From: Micromonospora craterilacus
GTDB taxonomy: Bacteria; Actinomycetota; Actinomycetes; Mycobacteriales; Micromonosporaceae
DNA: 43,090 nucleotides
Reading direction: 5' to 3'
Assembly: GCF_003236315.1 (NCBI RefSeq)
Contig: NZ_POTY01000023.1
Location: 1-43,090 of the forward strand
The notes under the pieces are model-generated. The model was not told the DNA's origin. It made no database searches and worked only from the letters and a program-made list of their open reading frames with translations. The translations under genes were made by a program, and so were the position numbers. This document shows positions 33,156 to 41,638 of the stretch, piece by piece. The stretch's first letter is position 1. The number at the start of each line of letters is the position of its first letter.

Positions 33156-34157
33156 TCAGCCCTGCGCGTACGCCGCGTCGGTGGAGAAGACCAGGCCGAC
33201 GCTGATCGTGCCGTTACGCAGACCGGTCTTGGTCAGCGGGCCGCCCCCGTCGAGCGAGGAGAACGAGCCCACCGCGAGCCCGTAGGTCTTCTCCAGGCCC
33301 GGCTTGCAGAACGGGCGCTCCTGGCACTCCGGCGGGCCGCCCAGCACCGTCGCCGCGCCCGAGCACTTCTCGGCCAGCTCGGACAGGGTCCGCACGCCGT
33401 ACTTCTCGGAGAACTCCGTGGTCACCGCGAAGGCGTTCTGGTTCTGTGCCTTGGCCGGCGCGCCGAAGGTGACGCCCACCTTCTCGCCGAGACCCCGCAG
33501 CGCGGTGATGGTGGCGTCCACGTCGGGCGAGGAGACCGGCTGGGCACCGCTGTTAACTTTGCCGTTGAGGAACTCGGCCATGGTGGCCGCGTACTCCGGG
33601 ACGACCTGGATCTCGCCCTTCTCCAGTGCCGGCTCGTAGAGCTCCCGGTTGCCGATCTGCTGCACGGTGACCTGGTAACCGGCCGCGGTCAGCTGAAGCT
33701 TGTAGAGCTCGGCGATAAGCTCACTCTCGGTGAAGTTGCCCGCCCCCACCGTGATCTTGCCGCCCGGACCCTTCTCGACGCCGTCGGCGAGCCCGTTCGC
33801 GGTGACGAAGTCCTGCGCCGCCGCCTGCGCGCTCTTGCGGTCGACGTCGACCGCCTTGTTGAGCTGCACCAGGGCCGGGGTGTCGAGCCCGGCCGAGACC
33901 TTGTCCAGCGCCGCGATGAGCTGCGGCGTGGCCGCCTTGCTGTGGACCGCGGGGATGATGTTGTCGGCGTTCTGCAGAGACTTGTCGTCGTCGAGCGCGA
34001 TCAGCTGCTGGCCGGCGACCGGGGCGCAACCCTCGCCGGCAGCAGCCTGCTGCGGTGCCTCGGTGCCGGACGAGCCGGCCTCGCCGCACCCGGCCAACAC
34101 CCCCGCCGCCGCGATGGCACCGACAACGGCAATGGACAGTCTTTTACCTGCGCGCAT
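33156..34157 (-). CDS. Osmoprotectant (OpuAC/ProX-type) substrate-binding lipoprotein, apparently circularly permuted
   Basis: A 333-residue lipoprotein with signal peptide and lipobox LAGC (C24). The body matches glycine-betaine/choline-binding ProX/OpuAC proteins but in swapped order. Residues about 52-123 (LIALDDDKS..., VTANGL) correspond to the family's usual C-terminal segment. Residues about 135-333 (ITVGAGNFTESELIAELY ... VFSTDAAYAQ) correspond to the usual N-terminal part and end where the moved segment normally begins. A Gly/Lys linker (about 124-134) joins the old ends. Extra cysteines (C44 and CSG, PECQERPFC) may form disulfides. It should deliver compatible solutes to the permeases encoded upstream. 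ATG at 34157 behind GGAAGG. Confidence 0.9.
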   Translation of the reverse strand: MRAGKRLSIAVVGAIAAAGVLAGCGEAGSSGTEAPQQAAAGEGCAPVAGQQLIALDDDKSLQNADNIIPAVHSKAATPQLIAALDKVSAGLDTPALVQLNKAVDVDRKSAQAAAQDFVTANGLADGVEKGPGGKITVGAGNFTESELIAELYKLQLTAAGYQVTVQQIGNRELYEPALEKGEIQVVPEYAATMAEFLNGKVNSGAQPVSSPDVDATITALRGLGEKVGVTFGAPAKAQNQNAFAVTTEFSEKYGVRTLSELAEKCSGAATVLGGPPECQERPFCKPGLEKTYGLAVGSFSSLDGGGPLTKTGLRNGTISVGLVFSTDAAYAQG

Positions 34158-34340
34158 GAGCCCGCCTTCCGTGTCCCGGCGCGACCCGTTCGGGCCGGCC
34201 GCGTGTCCGACGGGCGATCCGCCGTCCGGCCGCCCGCAACGTCCACCCAACATCCTGCCGCCGCCCACCGACAACTTCTGGCGGCGTTCGTCACTGGAAC
34301 GTCACCATGCCGATGCCTATATCCCAGTTTCCCGGTAGAG

Positions 34341-34369
34341 ATTGTATGACACCTCGGCGCGGGGCCTCA
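34341..34369 (-). promoter_or_regulatory. Promoter candidate for the substrate-binding protein gene
   Basis: On the minus strand TGAGGC (34369-34364), 17 bases, TACAAT (34346-34341). The -10 is close to consensus and lies in an AT-rich island. It implies a leader of about 175 bases and expression separate from the permease genes. Confidence 0.45.
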
Positions 34370-34381
34370 GGCCCGGGCCCC
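34361..34381 (-). terminator. Hairpin after the permease gene
   Basis: GGGGCC (34361-34366) and GGCCCC (34376-34381), or a tighter GGGCC-TCA-GGCCC fold, directly after the permease stop codon at 34385. It may separate permease and binding-protein transcripts, and it overlaps the -35 of the downstream promoter candidate. Confidence 0.45.
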
Positions 34382-34384
34382 GGA

Positions 34385-35107
34385 TCAGGATCCGGTGATC
34401 GCGTCCGCCGCACGCCGACCGGCACCGCGCCGGCTACGGCGCAGCGGGCGCGGCGTGACCAGCCGCTCGACGTACGCGAAGAGCAGCTCCACGCTGACCG
34501 CGAGCCCGGCGACCAGCAGGCCGCCGGCGAGGATCTGACCGCCGCCCACAGCGATGCTCAGGCCGAACCCGAATCGGATGATCTCGCCCAGACCACCGCC
34601 GTTGACGAAGGTCGCCAGGGCCGCGGTGGCGACCACCTGGACCGCGGCGGTCCGGAAGCCGGCGGCCAGGTAGGGCACGGCGAGGGGCAGCTCGACCTGG
34701 CGAAGCACCTGCGCGCCGGTCATGCCCATGCCGCGCGCCGCCTCCCGGGTCTGCGGGTCGACCTGCCGCACCCCGGTGTACGCGTTCGCCAGCAGCGGCG
34801 GCACCGCGAACACCGCCAGGGCGACCACCACGGCCGGTCGGCCGAAACCGAGGAAGGTCAGCGGAAGGATGGTCAGCAGGGCCAGCGTCGGCACCGACAG
34901 GGTGAGGTTGGACACGAGCACGACCACCCCGCCCCCACGGCCGGTGTGGCCCAGCCACAGCCCGAGCGGCCAGGCCACCAGGCAGCCGAGCAGCACCGCG
35001 GCGGCCGACATGCTCACGTGCTCGCCGAGCCGGTCCAGGACGCCGCCCGGGTTCGTCCAGTTCAGCGGGTCGTTGAGCCAGACCACCAACTGCTGTACGG
35101 GATTCAA
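34385..35107 (-). CDS. Osmoprotectant ABC transporter permease (OpuCB/OpuCD-like), second
   Basis: A BPD-type permease of about 240 residues with six membrane segments and the EAA loop REAARGMGMTGAQVLRQVELPLAVPYLAAG that contacts the ATPase. It ends in an Arg-rich cytoplasmic tail. I prefer the TTG at 35107 because GGAGG lies five bases before it; a GTG at 35134 with a poorer site is the alternative and adds nine residues. It follows the first permease by about 50 bases. The two permeases, the divergent ATPase and the binding lipoprotein make a complete importer for glycine betaine-type solutes. Confidence 0.9.
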   Translation of the reverse strand: MNPVQQLVVWLNDPLNWTNPGGVLDRLGEHVSMSAAAVLLGCLVAWPLGLWLGHTGRGGGVVVLVSNLTLSVPTLALLTILPLTFLGFGRPAVVVALAVFAVPPLLANAYTGVRQVDPQTREAARGMGMTGAQVLRQVELPLAVPYLAAGFRTAAVQVVATAALATFVNGGGLGEIIRFGFGLSIAVGGGQILAGGLLVAGLAVSVELLFAYVERLVTPRPLRRSRRGAGRRAADAITGS

Positions 35108-35156
35108 CGTGGCCTCCGGCTGGTCAGGTCCCACCGTCCGGCGCTCGCCCCGGTGC

Positions 35157-35843
35157 TCACCCGACCCGCCCGCGCAGCCACGGGGTGAGCAGCCGGCCCA
35201 CGCCGGCCAGGACCAGGTCGAGCACCAGGGCCAGCAGGACGCAGAGCAGCGTCCCGGTCATGATCTGGGCCTTGTAGAGATTGTTCTGGAAGCCGGCGAA
35301 GATGACCTGCCCGAGCCCACCACGACCGATCACCACCCCGACGGTGACCAGGGCCACCGTGGAGACCGTCGCCAGCCGCAGGCCGGTGAGGATGCCGGGC
35401 AGGGCCAGCGGCAGTTCCACCCGCAGCAGTCGGCCCCAGCGGCCGTACCCCATGCCCTCGGCCGCCTCGCGGACCTCGGCGGGCACCTGGTTGAGCCCCG
35501 CGACGGTGTTTCGGACGATCACCAGCAGCGCGTACAGCACCACCACGCTGAGCACGGTCGCGACGCCGATGCCCAGGTAGGGCGCGATGAACGCGAACAG
35601 GGCCAGGGACGGGACCGTGTAGAGCACCCCGGTGAGTGCGAGAATCGGCCCGGTGAGCGGCCGGAACCAATACGCCACCACGGCCAGCGGGACGGCGATC
35701 AGCGCGGCGATCAACACCGCCCGTACGGTCAGGGTGGTGTGGTCGCGCAGGGCGGCCAGCACCGTGTCAGAGTTGTCCCGCACGTACTGCCAGGAGAACC
35801 ACGGGTTACCCGGGTCAGCCCGGTAGCTCAGGCGGAAGGACAT
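35157..35843 (-). CDS. Osmoprotectant ABC transporter permease (OpuCB/OpuCD-like), first
   Basis: A 228-residue BPD-type permease: short N-terminal cytoplasmic or periplasmic segment, five to six membrane helices, EAA loop REAAEGMGYGRWGRLLRVELPLALPG, and TVGVVIGRGGLGQVIFAGFQ. It forms the channel with the second permease. The ATG at 35843 is only two bases from the divergent GTG of the ATPase gene at 35846, so its promoter must lie within the ATPase coding region. Confidence 0.93.
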   Translation of the reverse strand: MSFRLSYRADPGNPWFSWQYVRDNSDTVLAALRDHTTLTVRAVLIAALIAVPLAVVAYWFRPLTGPILALTGVLYTVPSLALFAFIAPYLGIGVATVLSVVVLYALLVIVRNTVAGLNQVPAEVREAAEGMGYGRWGRLLRVELPLALPGILTGLRLATVSTVALVTVGVVIGRGGLGQVIFAGFQNNLYKAQIMTGTLLCVLLALVLDLVLAGVGRLLTPWLRGRVG

Positions 35844-35845
35844 AC

Positions 35846-36844
35846 GTGGACGGTACCCCGGTCGCCGACGGCGGTCAGCGCGCGGCGTCGATCACCCTTG
35901 ACGGCATCGGCAAGCGTTATCCGGACGGCACCGAGGCGGTCCGGGAACTCAGCCTGCACGTCGACGCGGGTGAGCTGGTCGTGCTGATCGGGCCCTCGGG
36001 CTGCGGCAAGTCGACCGTGCTCCGGATGATCAACCGCCTGATCGAGCCGACCGCCGGTCGGATCATGCTCGGCGACTCCGACGTCACCCGGGTCGACCCG
36101 GTGACGCTGCGGCGGCGGATCGGCTACGTCATCCAGAACGTCGGGCTGTTCCCCCACCAGACGGTGGCCGCCAACGTCGCCACGGTGCCCCGCCTGCTCG
36201 GCTGGGACCGGGACCGCGCCCGGCGCCGCGTCGAGGAACTGCTGGAACTGGTCGGCCTCGATCCGGCGCAGTTCGGCCGGCGTTACCCGCACGAACTCTC
36301 CGGCGGCCAGCGGCAGCGGGTCGGCGTGGCCCGGGCGCTCGCCGCCGATCCGGTGGTGCTGCTGATGGACGAGCCGTTCTCCGCCGTCGACCCGATCGTC
36401 CGGACCCGGCTCCAGGAGGAGTTCCTGCGCCTGCAGGCCGAGGTCCGCAAGACCATCGTCCTGGTCACCCACGACCTGGACGAGGCGGTCCGGCTCGGCG
36501 ACCGGATCGCGGTGCTCTCCGAGGGCGGCCGGCTGGAGCAGTACGACACCCCGGCGGCCCTGCTCGGCAACCCGGCCACCCCGTTCGTCCGCGAGTTCGT
36601 CGGCGCCGACCGGGGCATCCGCCGACTGGCGGTCACCCCGGTCACCCGCGACGTGCTCGATCCGCTGCCCGCCGACGGTGGGGCGGACCTGCCGGCGGTG
36701 CCGCTGGGCGGCTCGGCGTACGACGCGCTGGCCGTCCTGCTCACCTCGACCGGAGGGCACGCCGTGGTCACCGAGCAGGGACGACCGGTCGGCATGCTCA
36801 GCCGGGAGCGCGTCCTGGCGCTGGTCGGGCCGACCGGGGGCTAG
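35846..36844 (+). CDS. Osmoprotectant ABC transporter ATPase (OpuCA/ProV-like)
   Basis: A 332-residue ATPase: Walker A GPSGCGKST, Q-loop VIQNVGLFPH, signature LSGGQRQR, Walker B VLLMDEPFSAVDP, H-loop VTHD, then a C-terminal region (about 265-332) that looks like a single reduced CBS-type unit (YDALAVLLTSTGGHAVVTEQGRPVGMLSRE). In OpuA-type transporters CBS domains sense ionic strength. The GTG at 35846 has GGAAGG six bases upstream, located in the divergent permease's first codons. Its stop TAG overlaps the opposite-strand stop of the next gene within CTAG. Confidence 0.93.
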   Translation: MDGTPVADGGQRAASITLDGIGKRYPDGTEAVRELSLHVDAGELVVLIGPSGCGKSTVLRMINRLIEPTAGRIMLGDSDVTRVDPVTLRRRIGYVIQNVGLFPHQTVAANVATVPRLLGWDRDRARRRVEELLELVGLDPAQFGRRYPHELSGGQRQRVGVARALAADPVVLLMDEPFSAVDPIVRTRLQEEFLRLQAEVRKTIVLVTHDLDEAVRLGDRIAVLSEGGRLEQYDTPAALLGNPATPFVREFVGADRGIRRLAVTPVTRDVLDPLPADGGADLPAVPLGGSAYDALAVLLTSTGGHAVVTEQGRPVGMLSRERVLALVGPTGG

Positions 36845-37332
36845 CGCCGTCCCCGCCAGCTGCCCAGCGTGGCGATTCCGATGATCCAGCCGACGAAGAG
36901 TCCGTACTCGGCGCCGTCACCGGCCGCCTGGAAGGCGCCGAGCAGCGACGGGTTGGTCCGGATCAGCGCGGTGAGCAGGGCCGCGAAGGCCCCCGCGAAG
37001 ACGTACGCCGCCCAGCCGGCGAAGAACTGGCTGAGGGTGCCTCGGGCCCGGGAGAGCTGCGAACCCGGGAGGAGGTAGAGGAAGACGGCGGTCAGGACGA
37101 CCACGAGGATCGCCTTCAGGTCGGCCGCGAAGATCTCCTGGATCGAGTCGGAGGAGTCGAATCGCCAGGCCGGCCAGGCGAGCAGTCTCAGGAACCACCC
37201 GCCGGCGGTGTCCGGGTCGGTGTTGGCCCTGGCCCAGTCGGCGTACCAGGGGCTGCCGAAGACCAGGACGAGGATGAGCGCGGCGAGCGTGCCGGCACCC
37301 GGTGCGGTCTTGTAACGATTGGTGAGAGCCAT
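36841..37332 (-). CDS. Hypothetical four-helix membrane protein
   Basis: Unrecognised, 163 residues. Four hydrophobic segments: about 14-29, 72-90, 103-123 and 143-157. An extracytoplasmic loop between the first two contains DWARANTDPDTAGGWFLRLL. The ATG at 37332 has only a weak GGGG upstream. It converges with the ATPase gene and shares the CTAG stop overlap. Possibly an accessory to the importer, but nothing in the sequence shows this. Confidence 0.8.
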   Translation of the reverse strand: MALTNRYKTAPGAGTLAALILVLVFGSPWYADWARANTDPDTAGGWFLRLLAWPAWRFDSSDSIQEIFAADLKAILVVVLTAVFLYLLPGSQLSRARGTLSQFFAGWAAYVFAGAFAALLTALIRTNPSLLGAFQAAGDGAEYGLFVGWIIGIATLGSWRGRR

Positions 37333-37408
37333 GGCCCCGCTAGTTCCCAGCGGATCGACGTGGGCAAACGCGAGGCGCGATTTATGGGGTTACGCCGGAC
37401 TCCGCCGA

Positions 37409-37714
37409 TCAGTGCTTCATCAGGTAGTCGATGAAGGCGGCGCGCAGCAGCGGCGCGGACTCCTCGTACCCGTGACCGGTCATCTCCCGCCACAGGGCGG
37501 CCGCCTCGTCGATCGTCGGGCCCACCGAGTTCGGCGCCCCGTCCAGCGCGGCGGCCTCGTCCGCGTTCGGCAGGTGCCGCAGCACCGACCAGAAGAATCC
37601 CACGTCCCGGCGCTCCCGGGCCACCGCGAACGCCTGCTCGCGCAGTTCCTCGGTGGAGAGGGCGTCCAACTCCTCGAACGACCGGCCGCCGGAGATCGAT
37701 GATGTGTCGGTCAT
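37409..37714 (-). CDS. Conserved hypothetical small soluble protein
   Basis: A 101-residue acidic helical protein (FEELDALSTEELREQAFAVA, VGFFWSVLRHLPNADEAAAL, SAPLLRAAFIDYLMKH). I recognise the type as a small actinobacterial conserved hypothetical, without a known function. No membrane segment. ATG at 37714, weak TTAGG upstream. It sits between two membrane-protein genes on the same strand. Confidence 0.78.
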   Translation of the reverse strand: MTDTSSISGGRSFEELDALSTEELREQAFAVARERRDVGFFWSVLRHLPNADEAAALDGAPNSVGPTIDEAAALWREMTGHGYEESAPLLRAAFIDYLMKH

Positions 37715-37780
37715 GCGCCGAGCCTAACCGCCGAGATCACATCCGGCGCGCCGACGGCGCGCGGGAAACACCCGGATCGG

Positions 37781-39007
37781 TCACCGGTCCTCGGCGTCCT
37801 CCCAGGTGCGCGGGCCGGTCTCCCAGCGCCGGGTCCCCCACGGGTCGGCCGGGCTTCCGGTCGGCTGCGCCGGCAGGACCGGGGGCCAGTCGCCGACCGG
37901 CTCCGGCCGTGCCACGGTCCACCCACCGCCGTTGGTGGCGTCCACGGGCGGCGACGGCGGCGCGGGCAGCACCGTCGCGGCCGGTGCCGGCCGGCCGTAC
38001 GTCTCGACCAGCCGGGTGACCAGCAGGCCGGCGACCAGCACCGCGCCACCGACGGCCCACCGGCTGACCGTCCAGCCGCGCGCCTGCGCGTACGCGAGGA
38101 ACAGGCCGATCGCGCCGGCCGTCAGGAGGGTGCCGAACACGCCGCCCCGCAGGCCGAAGGCGCTGGTGCCGGCGAGCAGTGCCGCGCCCACCGCCAGCAG
38201 CGTCCAGTCCAGCCCGGCGGACGGCGTCACCGCACCGTCGGCCGAGGCGATGAGCGCCCCCGCGAGCATTGCCAGCACGGTGGAGCAGACGTACCCGCCG
38301 GTGACCACCACGGCCGCGGCCGCGCCACGGCGGCGCGCCGGATCGGCGACCGGACGGAACCGGCCGACCAGCCGGCGGACCGGGCCCACCGCCCCGAACA
38401 ACCCGCCGAACACCGCGATCGCGGCGAAGCCGACGAAGAGCTGTCCGGCGCTGGAGCGCGGATCGTAGTCCGCCTGCACGAGCACCGGCGCGGACCGCTG
38501 TTCGATATAGACGATCACGCCGGCCGCGCCGCCGAGGCTGGCCGCCCAGCCGGGCACGTGCAGCACCACCACCAGCAGGCCCAGCAGGAGCCCACCGAGC
38601 GCGGCCACCGCGGCGGCCGTGCCGACGCCGACGAGCAAGCCCCGGTCGCCCTGTTCCGCGAAGTGCAACCCGGCCGCGACCGCCACCGGCCCGATCGCCA
38701 GGTTCGCCGCCGCGGTACGCAGGCTCAGCCCGGCGGCCAGCGCCAGCAGCCCGATGCCGACCACGGCGACGATGAGGGCGCGCAGTCCGGCGCCCCGCAG
38801 CGCGGCCGGATCCTCCTGCCAGAGCAGGTAGACCAGCGCGGCGAAGCCGAGCAGCAGGAGTGTCTCCCAGACCACGTAGACGCCGAAGCGGTCCCGGCCC
38901 GGCTCACCGTTGTTGTCGGGGTCGTCCACGACGGCGTCCACCCCGACGGCGGGCACGGCCGAGGTTGGCTCCGGTTGCCCGCTCCGGCCCGGTTCGTCGT
39001 ACCCCAT
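37781..39007 (-). CDS. RbsC-like (ribose/autoinducer-type) permease-like membrane protein
   Basis: A 408-residue membrane protein with about ten hydrophobic segments between residues 45 and 355. The pattern resembles BPD_transp_2 permeases (RbsC type): LRTAAANLAIGPVAVAAGLHF, GLLLGLLVVVLHVPGWAASLGGAAGVIVYIEQ. Soluble tails at both ends are Pro-rich and unlike normal sugar permeases. No ATPase or binding protein is nearby, so it may be an orphan that has lost transport partners. The ATG at 39007 follows GGAGGCGGGAATC. Confidence 0.83.
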   Translation of the reverse strand: MGYDEPGRSGQPEPTSAVPAVGVDAVVDDPDNNGEPGRDRFGVYVVWETLLLLGFAALVYLLWQEDPAALRGAGLRALIVAVVGIGLLALAAGLSLRTAAANLAIGPVAVAAGLHFAEQGDRGLLVGVGTAAAVAALGGLLLGLLVVVLHVPGWAASLGGAAGVIVYIEQRSAPVLVQADYDPRSSAGQLFVGFAAIAVFGGLFGAVGPVRRLVGRFRPVADPARRRGAAAAVVVTGGYVCSTVLAMLAGALIASADGAVTPSAGLDWTLLAVGAALLAGTSAFGLRGGVFGTLLTAGAIGLFLAYAQARGWTVSRWAVGGAVLVAGLLVTRLVETYGRPAPAATVLPAPPSPPVDATNGGGWTVARPEPVGDWPPVLPAQPTGSPADPWGTRRWETGPRTWEDAEDR

Positions 39008-39119
39008 GATTCCCGCCTCCCAGCGGCCGCCCGGACTCCATCGACGCGCGAGCGGGCCGACGGCGGCCGTTGCCCATCCGGTCGCAGGCACCGTACCTGC
39101 GCCCGGAGCCGGGGCGTAA

Positions 39120-39169
39120 CCCCCTGCGGGCAGGGGGTCGACGTCCCGGCACCGGCTGTGGCGGGACGT
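39120..39169 (-). terminator. Double hairpin downstream of the fol/DUF3180 operon
   Basis: Two adjacent hairpins: CCCCCTG (39120-39126) with CAGGGGG (39131-39137), and ACGTCCCG (39141-39148) with CGGGACGT (39162-39169). Both have perfect arms. They lie just past the DUF3180 stop in its direction. Confidence 0.65.
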
Positions 39170-39217
39170 GGCCGGCCGGTTACTTCCACGCCGGCCCTGG
39201 AAGCTCCGACACCAGCC

Positions 39218-39736
39218 TTAACGTTGGCCGGGGCGGCTCTGCCAGTCGTCGGGCTCGTGCTCGTCCTCCGGCCGCTCCGGGACCCGACAGCACCGCTCCA
39301 GCCAGAGCGCGGCGGCCACCAGGGCGATCGAGGCCAGCAGGCCGGCGAGGGCGGCCGGCCGGTCGTCGACGGCAGCCTGCGTGGTCTGCACGAACAACCA
39401 ACCGGCCAGGCCGGCATACACGCCAGTGAAGATGGCCCCGACCAGGGCGGACGCCTTGGCCAGCACGACGAACCGGGCAACCATCAGGGGGTTGACCGGA
39501 TCCCGGCCGGGCCGTCGCTCGATCCGCGCCCGGGTGTTGATCGCGGCGTACGTCTCCAGCACGGCGAGCCCGGCCAGGGTGACCACCGGCAGCCACGGCA
39601 GCGCCGGCAGCCGGTTGTAGTAGATGCTGCTGATCAGCAACCAGGCGGCCGCCGCGGCGGCCAGGGCGGTCACCACCAGGGTCGAGATTCGGGTGGGTGC
39701 CATCCGCGACCCGTCGGGCGGTGGGGACTGCGTCAT
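39218..39736 (-). CDS. DUF3180 family membrane protein
   Basis: A 172-residue protein with four membrane segments arranged in two pairs (about 20-38, 47-66, 85-113 and 124-144), and an acidic C-terminal tail. It matches DUF3180, an actinobacterial family found just downstream of folK, as here (gap 19 bases). Function unknown; co-transcription with folate genes is likely. ATG at 39736; a GTG or other start five codons upstream is possible. Confidence 0.88.
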   Translation of the reverse strand: MTQSPPPDGSRMAPTRISTLVVTALAAAAAAWLLISSIYYNRLPALPWLPVVTLAGLAVLETYAAINTRARIERRPGRDPVNPLMVARFVVLAKASALVGAIFTGVYAGLAGWLFVQTTQAAVDDRPAALAGLLASIALVAAALWLERCCRVPERPEDEHEPDDWQSRPGQR

Positions 39737-39755
39737 GCCGACCGCCTGCACTCGC

Positions 39756-40283
39756 TCATGCCGTCGACTCTAACGCCAGATCCGGGCGGGGTCGCAGTTC
39801 CGCTACCTCGGCAGCGGCCGGCCCGGCGGTCAGCAGGTCGGTCAACCAACCGTGTCCGGGCAGTTGGCCGTAGGGCTGGATGTCGATCCACGGCCGCAGC
39901 ACGAAGGCCCGCAGATGCGCCCGGGGATGCGGCAGGGTCAGCTCCGGGTCGTCGCTGAGCACCGGACGGTCGTCGTCGGTCCAGACCGCGATGACATCGA
40001 CATCGAGCGTACGGGGGCCGAAGCGGCGCAGCGGGTCGCGGACCCGGCCGGCGGCGCGTTCCGCCGCCCGGGCCCGCGCCAACCAGTCGTGCGGGCCGGC
40101 CGCCGGGTCCGCGGCCAACAGCACGGCGTTCAGGTACGCCGGCTGCTCGGTGTCGCCCCACGGTGGGGTCTCGTACACCCCGGAGACCACCAGGATGCTG
40201 TCGTCGAACGTCGCCAGCGCGGTGCGCAGGTGGCCGAGCCGGTCGCCGAGGTTGCTGCCGAGGGAGAGCACGGCCCGCGTCAT
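39756..40283 (-). CDS. folK: 2-amino-4-hydroxy-6-hydroxymethyldihydropteridine pyrophosphokinase
   Basis: A 175-residue HPPK, which transfers pyrophosphate from ATP to the pterin before joining to pABA. Motifs are LSLGSNLGDRLGHL, YETPPWGDTEQPAYLNAV, RRFGPRTLDVDVIAV and LPHPRAHLRAFVL (metal- and ATP-binding residues all present). The ATG at 40283 overlaps the folB stop by four bases. Third enzyme of the compact folP-folB-folK operon. Confidence 0.95.
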   Translation of the reverse strand: MTRAVLSLGSNLGDRLGHLRTALATFDDSILVVSGVYETPPWGDTEQPAYLNAVLLAADPAAGPHDWLARARAAERAAGRVRDPLRRFGPRTLDVDVIAVWTDDDRPVLSDDPELTLPHPRAHLRAFVLRPWIDIQPYGQLPGHGWLTDLLTAGPAAAEVAELRPRPDLALESTA

Positions 40284-40645
40284 CGGGTACGCGTCCGGCG
40301 CATCGTCACGGCCACGTCGGTGAAGGTGTGCGGGACCGGTGCCTCCGGCTTGTGCACGGTGACCGTCGCGCCGGACACCCGGGGATCGGCCAGGCAGACC
40401 TCGATCAGCCGGTCGGCGAGGGTCTCGATCAGGTTCACCGGCTCGCCGGTGACCACCGCCACCAGCCGCTCGGCGAGCTCGCCGTAGTGCACGGTGTCGG
40501 TCACGTCGTCGGACCGGGCGGCCGGGGCAAGATCCAGCTCCAGTACGGCGTCGACGATGAACTCCTGGCCCTGGACGCGTTCGAAGTCGTACACCCCGTG
40601 CCGACCGTGCGCCCGCAGGCCGGTCAGCTCGATCCGGTCGGTCAC
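40280..40645 (-). CDS. folB: Dihydroneopterin aldolase
   Basis: A 121-residue DHNA, which converts dihydroneopterin to the hydroxymethyl pterin. Motifs are ELTGLRAHGRHGVYDFERVQ, VHYGELAERL (substrate-binding region), LIETLADRL and VTVHKPEAPV with the catalytic lysine. Overlaps folP by four bases (GTG start at 40645) and folK by four bases, so the three enzymes should be made in step. Confidence 0.95.
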   Translation of the reverse strand: MTDRIELTGLRAHGRHGVYDFERVQGQEFIVDAVLELDLAPAARSDDVTDTVHYGELAERLVAVVTGEPVNLIETLADRLIEVCLADPRVSGATVTVHKPEAPVPHTFTDVAVTMRRTRTR

Positions 40646-41586
40646 CGCAGCGCTCCCCGGTCGGCCGGGCCACCGGCCGGGGGACCGGCAGCACCACGGG
40701 CGGTGCCAGCGGTCACCGCGGCCTCCGGCAGCGGGGCGCCGGGCGCGTGGGCCAGGCGCGGGCGACCGGTGGCCTGCCAGACGGCGAGTGCGTCGACGGT
40801 GGCCCGCACGTCGTGCACCCGCACCCCCCAGGCGCCGGCGGCGACCGCGAGCAGGCTGGTGGCGACGGTGGCCGCCTCCCGACCGGCAGTGGGGCGGGGC
40901 GTGCCGTCGGGTCCGGCCAACAGCAGGCCCAGGTACGACTTGCGGCTCGCGCCGAACAGCAGCGGACAGCCGAGGTCGAGCAGCTCGGACAGCCGGGCGC
41001 TGAGCTGCCAGTTGTGTGCCGCTGTCTTGGCGAAGCCGAGGCCCGGATCGATGACGATGCGGTCCGCCGCCACCCCGGCGGCGAGCGCCGCGGCCACCCG
41101 CTGGCCCAGTTCGGCGCGGACGTCGGCGACCACGTCGCCGTAGCTGGCCAGCTCGGTCATCCGCCGGGAGTGGCCCCGCCAGTGCATCAGCACCCACGGG
41201 CAGCCGGCGTCGCGGACGACCCGGGCCATGTCCGGGTCGGCGAGACCGCCGGAGACGTCGTTGACCACGACCGCGCCGGCCGCGAGGGCCGCCTCGGCGA
41301 CCCGGGCGCGGGTGGTGTCGATGCTGACCGGTACGCCGGCGGCGGCCAGTTCGCGGATGACCGGCACCACCCGGGCGGCCTCGGTCTCCGCGTCGATCCG
41401 GTCGGCACCGGGCCGGGTCGACTCGCCCCCGACATCCACCAACCCGGCTCCGTCGGCCCGCAGCCGGACGCCGTGTGCGACAGCGGCACCGACGTCGGCG
41501 TAGCGTCCGCCGTCGGAGAACGAGTCGGGCGTGACGTTCAGGACGCCCATCACCACCGGGGCCGGCGCCCGTAGCAGATCAGTCAC
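40642..41586 (-). CDS. folP: Dihydropteroate synthase
   Basis: A 314-residue DHPS, the sulfonamide target, which joins the pterin pyrophosphate to p-aminobenzoate. Motifs are MGVLNVTPDSFSDGG, DVGGESTRPGA, SIDTT, NDVSGG, DPGLGFAKT, FGASRKSYLG and VRVHDV. A Pro/Ala-rich C-terminal extension of about 30 residues follows the core. The GTG at 41586 gives the usual start just before the first strand; the ribosome-binding site is weak. First visible gene of the folate operon; folE, often upstream, is not here. Confidence 0.95.
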   Translation of the reverse strand: MTDLLRAPAPVVMGVLNVTPDSFSDGGRYADVGAAVAHGVRLRADGAGLVDVGGESTRPGADRIDAETEAARVVPVIRELAAAGVPVSIDTTRARVAEAALAAGAVVVNDVSGGLADPDMARVVRDAGCPWVLMHWRGHSRRMTELASYGDVVADVRAELGQRVAAALAAGVAADRIVIDPGLGFAKTAAHNWQLSARLSELLDLGCPLLFGASRKSYLGLLLAGPDGTPRPTAGREAATVATSLLAVAAGAWGVRVHDVRATVDALAVWQATGRPRLAHAPGAPLPEAAVTAGTARGAAGPPAGGPADRGALR

Positions 41587-41638
41587 GACTAGACGGTACC
41601 GGTCGTTCCGACCGCCCCGAGCAGGCCGGGTCGGGGGC

